A stretch of DNA of 9,770 nucleotides from Bacteroidota bacterium (GTDB taxonomy: Bacteria; Bacteroidota; Bacteroidia; Chitinophagales; Chitinophagaceae). Of this stretch, positions 1-6,527 are shown in pieces. Numbering within the stretch: the first letter of the stretch is position 1; each line of letters begins with the position of its first letter. Made by a program: the position numbers and the translations under genes. The notes under the pieces are model-generated. The model had not been told where the DNA came from and did not search any database. It saw only the letters and a program-made list of their open reading frames with translations. The stretch lies in the NCBI GenBank assembly GCA_023386395.1, contig JAEWJV010000356.1, forward strand, positions 1 to 9,770, given 5' to 3'.

Positions 1-195
1 TTCAATACCGGGCTCATCTTTAAAAATTTCATTGAACCATTCCAGTCTTTGCTCGGCAGAAAACATAGGAGATTTGGATGCATTTTTGCCAATGCCAATC
101 ACCACCTTTTTGAATAAAGGTTTTGCACGCACAATAATATCGATATGGCCTAAAGTAACCGGATCAAACGTACCTGGAAATAAACAAATACTCAT
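1..195 (-). CDS. coaD: Phosphopantetheine adenylyltransferase, N-terminal part (runs off left edge)
   Basis: The first 65 codons are present and the rest lies beyond base 1. CoaD transfers AMP from ATP to 4'-phosphopantetheine, the penultimate step of coenzyme A synthesis in the cytoplasm. The N-terminus reads MSICLFPGTFDPVTLGH, with the nucleotidyltransferase (T/H)xGH motif at residues 14-17. It is followed by a VVIGIGKN segment and a KSPMFSAEQR segment, both typical of CoaD. The ATG at 193-195 is supported by a strong AAGGAG ribosome site six bases upstream, which stands out because most genes in this window lack one. It follows pyrB on the same strand after 54 bases, so co-transcription is likely, although the two pathways are unrelated. 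The family call is secure; completeness cannot be judged. Confidence 0.93.
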   Translation of the reverse strand, partial: MSICLFPGTFDPVTLGHIDIIVRAKPLFKKVVIGIGKNASKSPMFSAEQRLEWFNEIFKDEPGIE

Positions 196-201
196 AGCGT
201 G

Positions 202-207
202 CTCCTT
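202..207 (-). promoter_or_regulatory. Strong Shine-Dalgarno site of coaD
   Basis: AAGGAG on the minus strand, six bases before the coaD ATG. Bacteroidota genes usually lack such strong sites, and the other minus-strand starts here show none. It fixes the coaD start and may allow coaD to be translated independently of pyrB on a shared transcript. Confidence 0.7.
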
Positions 208-249
208 GTAATTCCTGAAAAAAGTATTGCGGAATTATTATTTATGTTA

Positions 250-1182
250 TTAAGAATTGGCGCTTTGCGGGCTTAGCAAATATAAGACCGCCATGCGCAC
301 TGCCACGCCATTTTCCACCTGGTTTAAAATAATAGAGTAAGGCCCGTCGGCAACATCGCTGTCTAATTCAACGCCGCGGTTTATGGGGCCGGGGTGCATA
401 ATCACAATGTCTTTACCAATGCTGTCGAGCAAACTTCTTTTTATGCCATAAGCAAGGTTGTATTCCCGCAACGAAGAAAATAATGGCTGATTTTGTCTTT
501 CCAGTTGAATGCGTAACACATTCGCCACATCGCACCACTGCAATGCCTCTTTTACATTGTAAGTAACATTTACATTAAATGCTTCCTGCAAATATTTTGG
601 AATGAGCGTTGGCGGTCCGGCGATTGTAATTTCAGCGCCCATTTTTGTAAGCAAATAAATATTGCTGAGCGCTACGCGGCTGTGCATAATGTCGCCAATG
701 ATGGCAACTTTTAAACCTTCCAGCTTACCTGTTTTTTCCTGCATGGAGTAAGCATCAAGCAAAGCCTGCGTTGGATGTTCGTTAATCCCATCGCCTGCAT
801 TTACAATAGCTGCCGGAATATGCTGTGCAAGAAAATGCGGTGCACCGGTGGCGCTGTGACGCATTACCACCATATCCACTTTCATGCTCAAGATATTATT
901 AACGGTATCAAGCAGCGTCTCCCCTTTAGCTGCAGATGATGTGCCGGCGGCAAAATTTAAAACGTCGGCGCTTAAACGTCTCTCTGCAAGCTCAAAAGAA
1001 AATCTTGTACGGGTAGAATTTTCATAAAAAAGATTTACGATTGTAACATCGCGCAGGGAAGGCACTTTTTTTACGGGCCTTTGCAATACTTCTTTAAACT
1101 GGCTTGCGGTGGAAAGAATTAACTGGATATCTTCTCTGGAGAGATCTTTAATGCCGAGCAGGTTTTTTGATGACAGCTTCAT
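250..1182 (-). CDS. pyrB: Aspartate carbamoyltransferase catalytic chain
   Basis: This enzyme condenses carbamoyl phosphate with aspartate to give N-carbamoyl-aspartate, the committed step of pyrimidine synthesis. The 310-residue length is normal for the catalytic chain. The carbamoyl-phosphate motif STRTR lies at residues 56-60, the KGE loop at 86-88, HPTQ at 136-139, the second-domain GDIMHSRVA at 163-171, an RIQLER segment at 224-229 and HPGPINRG at 263-270. All catalytic-site signatures are intact. The ATG at 1180-1182 starts a typical N-terminus (KLSSKNLLGIKDLS). No regulatory chain gene (pyrI) is adjacent. It lies 115 bases after pyrR on the same strand, so PyrR may control it, but no classic PyrR attenuator hairpin is visible in the gap. 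Ornithine carbamoyltransferase is excluded by the overall motif pattern. Confidence 0.96.
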   Translation of the reverse strand: MKLSSKNLLGIKDLSREDIQLILSTASQFKEVLQRPVKKVPSLRDVTIVNLFYENSTRTRFSFELAERRLSADVLNFAAGTSSAAKGETLLDTVNNILSMKVDMVVMRHSATGAPHFLAQHIPAAIVNAGDGINEHPTQALLDAYSMQEKTGKLEGLKVAIIGDIMHSRVALSNIYLLTKMGAEITIAGPPTLIPKYLQEAFNVNVTYNVKEALQWCDVANVLRIQLERQNQPLFSSLREYNLAYGIKRSLLDSIGKDIVIMHPGPINRGVELDSDVADGPYSIILNQVENGVAVRMAVLYLLSPQSANS

Positions 1183-1205
1183 TAAAACGCGAAGATATAA
1201 TTTAG

Positions 1206-1232
1206 TTTGTAGTTTACAATTTGTAGTTTATA
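1206..1232. repeat. AT-rich 13-bp direct repeat between pyrB and pyrR
   Basis: TTTGTAGTTTACA at 1206-1218 is followed one base later by TTTGTAGTTTATA at 1220-1232, 12 of 13 bases identical, with fragments (TTTAG, TAGTTTTT) on each side. It lies in the intergenic gap just upstream of the pyrB start. It looks like low-complexity intergenic drift. A regulatory role is possible, but nothing seen here shows one. Confidence 0.6.
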
Positions 1233-1297
1233 GTTTTTATAAACACGTCTTTCAGATTACAATCAATGTTGCTGATTAACGGAAACCTTGAACCGCA

Positions 1298-1819
1298 TCA
1301 TTCCAATATCACTTCGTCGCCGCCATGATTTTCCTGCCAGCGCACATATACTTTTTGAGAAGAGAAAGTATCAATGGCACGACCAACATAATCCGCCTGT
1401 ATAGGCAGTTCACGGCTAAAACGCCGGTCTATCAAAACACATAATTCCACTTTTTGCGGACGCCCAAAATCAATAAGCGCATCCAGAGCTGAGCGAATGG
1501 TGCGGCCTGTCCATAAAACATCGTCAATAATCACGATATTTTTTCCTGCAGTACTGAAAGGTATTTGCGTAGCATTGGCAAGTTTTAATTCTTCACGAAT
1601 ATCATCCCGGTAAAAAGTAATATCAAGTTTTCCGTATAATATTTTATCAGCAGGAATTAATTGTTTCAATTCATCAACAATCCTGTCGCTTAAAAAAATA
1701 CCCCTTGGCTGAATGCCAATAAGCACCGTGTTTTCAAGATTAAGATGATTTTCTAAAATCTGGTGCGCCAATCTTTTTACCGTTAACTTAATCTGGTTTT
1801 TTGTGAGAATAGATTTCAA
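1298..1819 (-). CDS. pyrR: PyrR-type bifunctional pyrimidine regulator / uracil phosphoribosyltransferase, TTG start
   Basis: A phosphoribosyltransferase of the PyrR family. In Firmicutes PyrR binds pyr mRNA in response to UMP and can also convert uracil plus PRPP to UMP. The PRPP-binding loop is IVIIDDVLWTGRT at residues 95-107 of the proposed protein; IGIQPRG (34-40), the FYRDD segment (69-73) and DRRFSRELPIQADYVGR (131-147) are also family-typical. The frame contains no ATG. I start it at TTG 1817-1819 because MKSILTKNQIKLTVKRLAHQ then aligns with ordinary PyrR N-termini and gives 173 residues, a normal length. A TTG at 1871-1873 would add 18 residues unlike the family. Neither TTG has a clear ribosome site. 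It lies upstream of pyrB, its expected target. Whether it regulates RNA here is unknown. Confidence 0.88.
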   Translation of the reverse strand: MKSILTKNQIKLTVKRLAHQILENHLNLENTVLIGIQPRGIFLSDRIVDELKQLIPADKILYGKLDITFYRDDIREELKLANATQIPFSTAGKNIVIIDDVLWTGRTIRSALDALIDFGRPQKVELCVLIDRRFSRELPIQADYVGRAIDTFSSQKVYVRWQENHGGDEVILE

Positions 1820-1853
1820 AGCGTGGACTTTTTGGTTTGAATAAAGATAAAGA

Positions 1854-1949
1854 TTAATTCCTTTGGCTAACAAAGAGCAGTAAGATTATTACAGCCAGTA
1901 AAATACACAAGCACCAGGCTGGTTTCAAATACCAATCTGTGCGTGTCAA
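1854..1949 (-). CDS. Possible 31-residue single-pass membrane peptide, leader of pyrR
   Basis: I do not recognise this frame. Read from TTG 1947-1949 it starts MTRTDWYLKPAW, continues into a hydrophobic stretch CLCILLAVIILLLFV at about residues 13-27, and ends SQRN before TAA at 1854-1856. The layout (short basic and aromatic head, one membrane-length helix, polar tail) is that of a genuine small membrane protein. It begins about 30 bases after the upstream terminator and stops 34 bases before the TTG preferred for pyrR. Against it: there is no ATG and no ribosome site, and short hydrophobic frames arise by chance in AT-rich DNA. It could equally be a decayed remnant or non-coding leader. Confidence 0.3.
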   Translation of the reverse strand: MTRTDWYLKPAWCLCILLAVIILLLFVSQRN

Positions 1950-1980
1950 CCGGTAATAATTTTACGCATTTTCTTTCACT

Positions 1981-2010
1981 AAAAAGCCCCTCATTACTGA
2001 AGGGCTTTTA
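1981..2010 (-). terminator. Rho-independent terminator of the tonB-TPR operon
   Basis: AAAAGCCC at 1982-1989 pairs with GGGCTTTT at 2002-2009. Inside, TCA (1991-1993) pairs with TGA (1998-2000) around a TTAC loop after one mismatch. Read on the minus strand, the GC-rich part of the stem ends in a run of five Ts. It begins 19 bases beyond the TPR stop codon and separates that operon from pyrR. Confidence 0.85.
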
Positions 2011-2028
2011 AAAGAATGATTTAATAAA

Positions 2029-3786
2029 TTATTTCTGGCTTTTGCCGGAACCACTTCCGCCTGCAGCTTTTGATTTATTGAATTTATCAAGCGAGCTCTG
2101 CAGTGATTTACCTGTTGCATCTGCAAACTTGTATTCATCAGAATTAGGATCAGGATATATGGCCTTCATTTTTTCAGTAACATCAATAGCCCTTTGGTAC
2201 TCCTGTTCTTTGGGAACATCAGTTGCATATTGTGCGTAATAAAGCAACAGGTAATAGTAATTGGCAAAGATTGACTTTTTACTGTCGGCAGATGTATCTT
2301 TTGTCAAAAATTCATTGTATTGTTCAATTGGTGCAACTGCCAAACCTCTTGTTGAATCCACGTCGCTCATTTTTGCAAAACGCGTTCTGAAAGAATAACC
2401 CTGCGGCTTATCAGGATATGCACTTACATATAACATGATCACAGAATCTCCAATCAGGTATTTTGAAGAATCAAATGTTTTTGAAGAATCGGCTTCTTTT
2501 GCATCTGTAATTGCTTTTGCAAGATTGAAATATTCTGTTTCTGAAAGTTTGCCGCCGTTTATGGTTTCCATCTTCTTAATAAGAGCAAGCTGCTTCCTGT
2601 AATTTGCTGAAGCAGCAGCAATTTTGCCTGCTGTAATCAAGTATTTCAATTGCTCATCTTTCACTGTATCTAATTCCACAGCTTTTTGCAGGTAAGCAAT
2701 TGCGCTGTCTTCACCGTCTGGAAATTTTGCAAGAATGCTGCCGGCAAAAGCATAATCTGCAGGCTGCAGTGCATCAGGGCTTGCCGCTGCAAAATATTTT
2801 TGAATATAAGATTTTGCCTGTACAGAATCGCCTAACCTGTCATAGTTATAGGCATATAATATACTAATGCTTGGATAATCTTTACAGGAACCGCTTTCCA
2901 TTTCTTTTGCTTTTGCCAATGACTCCTGGTATTTACCGGCTCTGAAAAGATAATCTCCTACAAAGTATTCTGTTTTGCAATCTTTATCAGCATTGGCAAT
3001 GAATTTATCAAGATATTCTTTTGCTGCCGAAACATCTGTTTCAGAATAGTACTGGAAATATTGAAGATATACAGGAGCAAATGCAGGGTCTGCATTAATA
3101 GCTTTACCGTACCATTCGTTCATAGATTCCTGGTTACGCTGGCTTTGATAAATAAGACCGATTCTGTAATAACCCAGAGCAAACTGCGGGTTAATAACAG
3201 TGGCTTGCCTGAAAGCTTCAAAAGCTTCACCACCATGATCGCCGCCTAATTTCAGGTAGCACTTTCCAAGATTAACAAATATGCCCGGATTTTGAGGATC
3301 AATAGAAGCGGCCTGCTTTAATTTATCAATACCATAATTCGGATCGCCTACAGTGCTGGGGCCATCGGCCATAGCGCGGCCAATTGCATTTAAAATATCA
3401 GCATTAGGCCCTTTATTTCTTCCCTTTGTTTTAGTGGTGGCAGTAATTGCCTGTTCAAACTTTTGCTTTGCAGCATTTATATCACCGCCCTGCAGTACAT
3501 CAACATGAGCGCTGCCAATCCATATCCACGGATCATTAAGCCCTGCAGTTAATGCATTCTGATAAACGGCTTTTGCACTATCCAACTGGTCTGCATCCAC
3601 GTAAGCCTGGCCAAGCCAGTAAACGGCTTCAGCATCTTTGTTACCCGACGCAAGTTTTTCAAACGCCTGTTTAGCACTTGTATATCTTTCATAATACAAA
3701 AACTTTTTACCATCATCAATGCTTTGCGCAGTAACAATAGTGTACATGCTTAAGAAAGTAACAAGAGATAAGATTGTTTTCTTCAT
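2029..3786 (-). CDS. Exported tetratricopeptide-repeat protein of the TonB cluster
   Basis: A 585-residue protein with a signal peptide at about residues 1-20 (lysines, hydrophobic core, then TAQ, probably cut before Gln21). It therefore acts in the periplasm or at the outer membrane. At least six TPR-like helical pairs can be read, for example AEAVYWLGQAYVDADQLDSA, NPGIFVNLGKCYLKLGGD, FALGYYRIGLIYQSQ and DYLFRAGKYQESLAKAKEM. TPR arrays bind proteins, so this is probably a scaffold rather than an enzyme. The tail is low-complexity (KAAGGSGSGKSQK). The ATG shares its A with the stop codon of the PstS-like gene (TAATG), suggesting translational coupling. It is the last gene of its operon, followed by a hairpin terminator. 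No partner can be named from sequence alone. Confidence 0.9.
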   Translation of the reverse strand: MKKTILSLVTFLSMYTIVTAQSIDDGKKFLYYERYTSAKQAFEKLASGNKDAEAVYWLGQAYVDADQLDSAKAVYQNALTAGLNDPWIWIGSAHVDVLQGGDINAAKQKFEQAITATTKTKGRNKGPNADILNAIGRAMADGPSTVGDPNYGIDKLKQAASIDPQNPGIFVNLGKCYLKLGGDHGGEAFEAFRQATVINPQFALGYYRIGLIYQSQRNQESMNEWYGKAINADPAFAPVYLQYFQYYSETDVSAAKEYLDKFIANADKDCKTEYFVGDYLFRAGKYQESLAKAKEMESGSCKDYPSISILYAYNYDRLGDSVQAKSYIQKYFAAASPDALQPADYAFAGSILAKFPDGEDSAIAYLQKAVELDTVKDEQLKYLITAGKIAAASANYRKQLALIKKMETINGGKLSETEYFNLAKAITDAKEADSSKTFDSSKYLIGDSVIMLYVSAYPDKPQGYSFRTRFAKMSDVDSTRGLAVAPIEQYNEFLTKDTSADSKKSIFANYYYLLLYYAQYATDVPKEQEYQRAIDVTEKMKAIYPDPNSDEYKFADATGKSLQSSLDKFNKSKAAGGSGSGKSQK

Positions 3787-4736
3787 TATTCTGTTGTTTT
3801 ATTTATGAGATTTGTATTTGACTCCATCATGGATTTTCTCACTGTGAAATTCATTTTAGCCGGTACAAGATAACTTCTCCTGAATATAAGCTGGCCTCTT
3901 TCAAGGCTTAAGAAGTTTACGAAACCCGAACCTAACCCTAAAGTGTTTTCTTTTAAAATAAAAAACAAAGGCCGTACCAAAGGATATTGCCCTGCTGTAA
4001 TTGTTGCCTGTGAAGGCTTTGCAAATGTGCCTGCTTCACAACTTTTGCATTCTATTAAGCCAAACCTGATAGAATCTTTGTACTGCTGCTGAACAGGATC
4101 ATCCTCATCGCCCACCCATGAGAAACCTATAAAACCGATTGCATTTTCGTTAGATGAAACATAACTGATCAGGTTTTTGCTATCTGGCGCAGCCATTACA
4201 TTTTTCCCAAATTCACCCCCCATTAATAAGGAATCTTTTAACATTCGTACGGTACTTGTAGCATTTCTCCCATCAACAGCAACCAATTTACTGGTATCTT
4301 TTCCGCTTAAGTAATCCCTTAGCTTATCAATAGTGAAAAGACTGTCTTTTGAATGTTTGTTTACAATTACAACAATGGCATCATACGCTAAAATATCCCA
4401 CTGCACCTTAAATGATAATTTCTCTTTATAGAATTGATTCTCTTCTTCGCTCAATCCCCTTGAAACAATTATCATTCTTGTGCTGTCTTTCTGTAAATCC
4501 CTGAAACAATCGGCTTCTGATTTATAGCTTGCTTCAATATATGTTCCGGGATGGGATGCTTCATAAACCTTGACCTGCTCTGTTATTACTGGTTTAAAAC
4601 TTTCATCAACACTTATGAAAACTTTACCTTTTATCGGCGAATCGTATTTGTCAACTTTATTTCTGCAGTTTACAAATACGAGACATAAAAAAACACTAAT
4701 GCAAAAACTTACAAAAAGCCTGCGCTCACTCATCAT
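3786..4736 (-). CDS. PstS-like substrate-binding lipoprotein
   Basis: A 316-residue protein of the PstS-like / PBP-like family. The N-terminus has two arginines, a hydrophobic stretch (residues 7-22) and a possible lipobox FVNC ending at Cys24, so it is probably a periplasm-facing lipoprotein. Family-like features are an early beta strand KVFISVDESFKP, the IIVSRGLSEEE segment near 89-99, the DAIVVIVNK strand near 119-127, a GRNATSTVR loop near 157-164 and NENAIGFIGFSWVGDEDD near 197-213. No phosphate ABC permease or ATPase gene is nearby, and the N-terminal GAGATF-type phosphate loop of true PstS is absent, so phosphate uptake is doubtful. A role with the TonB cluster is inferred from context. 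Met1 and Met2 (4736, 4733) are both possible starts; the gap to the upstream gene is seven bases. Confidence 0.85.
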   Translation of the reverse strand: MMSERRLFVSFCISVFLCLVFVNCRNKVDKYDSPIKGKVFISVDESFKPVITEQVKVYEASHPGTYIEASYKSEADCFRDLQKDSTRMIIVSRGLSEEENQFYKEKLSFKVQWDILAYDAIVVIVNKHSKDSLFTIDKLRDYLSGKDTSKLVAVDGRNATSTVRMLKDSLLMGGEFGKNVMAAPDSKNLISYVSSNENAIGFIGFSWVGDEDDPVQQQYKDSIRFGLIECKSCEAGTFAKPSQATITAGQYPLVRPLFFILKENTLGLGSGFVNFLSLERGQLIFRRSYLVPAKMNFTVRKSMMESNTNLINKTTE

Positions 4737-4743
4737 TCAAAAA

Positions 4744-4977
4744 TTAATAATTGTGTTTTATGCCACGGTACACCCTGAATCCTCCATACAGCAAACACAA
4801 CGTGCCAAAACCATAGCGCATAAGCGAATCAAGGCCTGCAATTAAATCCAATCCAAATTTATCACCAAAAAAAAGTATGAAAGACATACCAATCATAAGG
4901 CCGGCCATGGTAAGATCGTAAATCATACGCATTTGTGTATAACTCTTACGGCGCCTGCTTTCTAAATCGTTATTCAT
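4744..4977 (-). CDS. Small two-TM membrane protein of the TonB cluster
   Basis: A 77-residue protein I recognise only by context. The N-terminal 16 residues are polar and basic (MNNDLESRRRKSYTQM). Two hydrophobic helices follow, at about residues 19-38 (YDLTMAGLMIGMSFILFFGD) and 53-70 (MRYGFGTLCLLYGGFRVY), ending in a basic RGIKHNY tail. The positive-inside rule puts both ends in the cytoplasm. It lies 31 bases after tonB and seven bases before the PstS-like gene, so it is almost certainly in the same transcript. Bacteroidota TonB clusters often carry a small membrane protein in this position. Its function is unknown; assembly with TonB in the inner membrane is a guess. Confidence 0.82.
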   Translation of the reverse strand: MNNDLESRRRKSYTQMRMIYDLTMAGLMIGMSFILFFGDKFGLDLIAGLDSLMRYGFGTLCLLYGGFRVYRGIKHNY

Positions 4978-5008
4978 TTAATTCAAAGTTGGCAATATAA
5001 AATATTTT

Positions 5009-5824
5009 TTATTCTTCCGCACCCAGAAATGTTACAGGTAAATTAAAATATACCGAAACCGTAGTGCCATTTTGCATGCCGGGTTTCCATAAAGGCATCC
5101 TGTTAATCACCCTTATTACTTCTTTATCAAGGTCTTCCCTCCCGTTTGCCATAATTTTCACCTGCTCAATCTTTCCTTGCTTATTCACAACAAATGATGC
5201 CCGAACAATAATTTTTTCACCTGCCTGCAAATCATCGGGCTGGCGTAAATTCTTCAACATAAATTTTTTAAGCGCTTCAATGCCGCCGGGGTATTCAGGC
5301 ATCACCTGCGCTTTATTCAATATTTTTTCTTCTTTTACCGGGGTCGGGAGGTTAACAGGCTCTGTTCCTTTTTCAACACCTGTTTCCACCGGTGGCTGAA
5401 TAGTGCCATCAAAATCTTTACCTATAATATTTTTTGCTCCTATTATACTCTTTTCCAAATCTTCCTGCATTGGCATCTCCGTTGATTCAATCTTATCAGA
5501 TATGACTGGGTCAGAATATACCTTCTGGCTAACCTTTTTTTCAACAGGCTTACTTTCAACCGGCTCAGGTTTTTTAGGTGCCTCAATAACCTTTACCAAA
5601 TCCTGATCGGGTATATATACCAGCGGGCCGGAAAGCACCGTATCATTTTTATGATGTATAAACTGCGAAAAAGAAAAAGCAGTTGCTATAAACAAAGTAA
5701 TTCCGGTAGCATACAATAATGTTTTATTGTATGATTTTCTAATTGCATAAGCGCCATAATTTTTATTCCTGTTTTCAAAAAGAATATCAAGTAAATCGCT
5801 CTGCATAATTTTATCAGGCAGCAT
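5009..5824 (-). CDS. Energy transducer TonB
   Basis: A 271-residue TonB-family protein that passes inner-membrane proton-motive force to outer-membrane TonB-dependent receptors. A cytoplasmic head carries the Bacteroidota-type motif LLDILFENRNKNYGAYAIRK (residues 11-30). One membrane helix lies at about 37-55 (LYATGITLFIATAFSFSQF). A Pro/Lys/Glu-rich periplasmic linker follows at about 80-170. The TonB C-terminal domain spans about 172-266, with MPEYPGGIEALKKFM, VNKQGKIEQVKI, LWKPGMQNG and VYFNLPVTF. ATG 5822-5824 is chosen; Met7 (5806) is an alternative. It heads its operon, with 170 bases of divergent intergenic DNA upstream and no exbB or exbD. I assign no gene number because these genomes usually hold several tonB copies. 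Confidence 0.93.
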   Translation of the reverse strand: MLPDKIMQSDLLDILFENRNKNYGAYAIRKSYNKTLLYATGITLFIATAFSFSQFIHHKNDTVLSGPLVYIPDQDLVKVIEAPKKPEPVESKPVEKKVSQKVYSDPVISDKIESTEMPMQEDLEKSIIGAKNIIGKDFDGTIQPPVETGVEKGTEPVNLPTPVKEEKILNKAQVMPEYPGGIEALKKFMLKNLRQPDDLQAGEKIIVRASFVVNKQGKIEQVKIMANGREDLDKEVIRVINRMPLWKPGMQNGTTVSVYFNLPVTFLGAEE

Positions 5825-5891
5825 AAAATAAAATTTAAATGATGAATAGATTTTGTTACAGAGCGCTCCTGCTTATGAGATGCTTTAAGAA

Positions 5892-5909
5892 AATATTTCC
5901 ATAAATATT
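5892..5909. repeat. AT-only inverted repeat in the tonB / phosphatase intergenic region
   Basis: AATATTT at 5892-5898 and AAATATT at 5903-5909 flank a CCAT loop. With only A-T pairs it would be a weak RNA hairpin, and such repeats are common by chance in AT-rich DNA. It could be a binding site in the tonB upstream region, but nothing more supports this. Confidence 0.3.
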
Positions 5910-5934
5910 AAGTTCCTGCAGTTGTTTGAATGAT

Positions 5935-5958
5935 ACGAAAGTTCCATCAGTCTTTCGT
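5935..5958. promoter_or_regulatory. Inverted repeat next to the phosphatase promoter, candidate operator
   Basis: ACGAAAG at 5935-5941 and CTTTCGT at 5952-5958 are perfect inverted halves separated by ten bases, close to one DNA helical turn per half-site step. The repeat ends five bases before the -7 box and covers the place where the -33 element should be. The position suits a repressor or activator dimer acting on the phosphatase-hisS promoter. It may also affect the divergent tonB operon. Confidence 0.4.
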
Positions 5959-5962
5959 TAGC

Positions 5963-5970
5963 TATATTTG
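5963..5970 (+). promoter_or_regulatory. Bacteroidota -7 promoter element for the phosphatase-hisS operon
   Basis: TATATTTG matches the Bacteroidota -7 consensus TAnnTTTG exactly. No TTTG-like -33 box is seen at the usual spacing. Transcription would begin near 5977, about 18 bases before the phosphatase ATG, which also argues against any earlier start codon such as TTG 5968. Confidence 0.65.
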
Positions 5971-5994
5971 CGCCTTAATAAATTTGAAGGACAG

Positions 5995-6483
5995 ATGAAG
6001 GTTTTAATGGTATGCCTGGGCAACATTTGCAGAAGCCCGCTGGCTGAAGGCATTATGCAGCACAAGGCAGATAAAGCTGGTTTAAACTGGCAGGTTGATA
6101 GCGCAGGCACGGCAAATTATCATGTGGGCGAGCCACCGCACAGGCTTTCCCAAAAAGTGGCTAAACTTAATGGTGTGGATATAAGCAATCAATGCTGCAG
6201 GCAGTTTGTAAAAGAAGACATGCTGCGCTTTGATAAAATATACGCCGTGGATAATAATATTTATAATGATATTAAACGCATAAGCGGCGAATTGTGGAAT
6301 CCATCTAAAACCGCTTTGCTGATGAATGAAGTTTATCCTGGAAAAAATATGGATGTGCCCGATCCCTGGTATGGCACAGAGCAGGGCTATCACGAAGTAT
6401 ATGCCATGCTTGAAAAAGCATGCGATGCTATTATACAAAATTTTAAAAATCAAAATACAAAAACCAAAACAGAACCTGCCTGA
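5995..6483 (+). CDS. Low-molecular-weight protein tyrosine phosphatase
   Basis: A 162-residue cytoplasmic phosphatase of the LMW-PTP family, which removes phosphate from phosphotyrosine by way of a cysteinyl-phosphate. The active-site P-loop CLGNICRS is at residues 7-14, with nucleophile Cys7, second Cys12 and Arg13. The acid loop DPWY is at 123-126 with catalytic Asp123. The SAGT segment near 36-39 is also typical. The ATG at 5995 is chosen because GAAGGA (5986-5991) lies just before it and the protein then begins MKVLMVCLGN as in the family; a TTG at 5968 falls inside the promoter. The tail is low-complexity (KNQNTKTKTEPA). No tyrosine kinase or capsule genes are adjacent. hisS follows after 44 bases, so they are probably co-transcribed. 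Arsenate reductase of the related fold is unlikely given the DPWY loop. Confidence 0.93.
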   Translation: MKVLMVCLGNICRSPLAEGIMQHKADKAGLNWQVDSAGTANYHVGEPPHRLSQKVAKLNGVDISNQCCRQFVKEDMLRFDKIYAVDNNIYNDIKRISGELWNPSKTALLMNEVYPGKNMDVPDPWYGTEQGYHEVYAMLEKACDAIIQNFKNQNTKTKTEPA

Positions 6484-6527
6484 CAGCGGCTTTCAATTTA
6501 AATTTATTTTTTAATTTTTACTTGTTA

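Noticed and set aside
1183..1297. PyrR-controlled attenuator between pyrR and pyrB
   Set aside because: No match to the Firmicutes PyrR-binding loop and no GC-rich hairpin with a T run in the gap.
5064..5606. Plus-strand open frames opposite tonB
   Set aside because: They are shadows of the TonB frame; no start signal or recognisable domain.
5968..5994. Upstream TTG start for the phosphatase
   Set aside because: It lies inside the -7 promoter box and adds nine residues not typical of the family; ATG 5995 has a GAAGGA site and the standard N-terminus.
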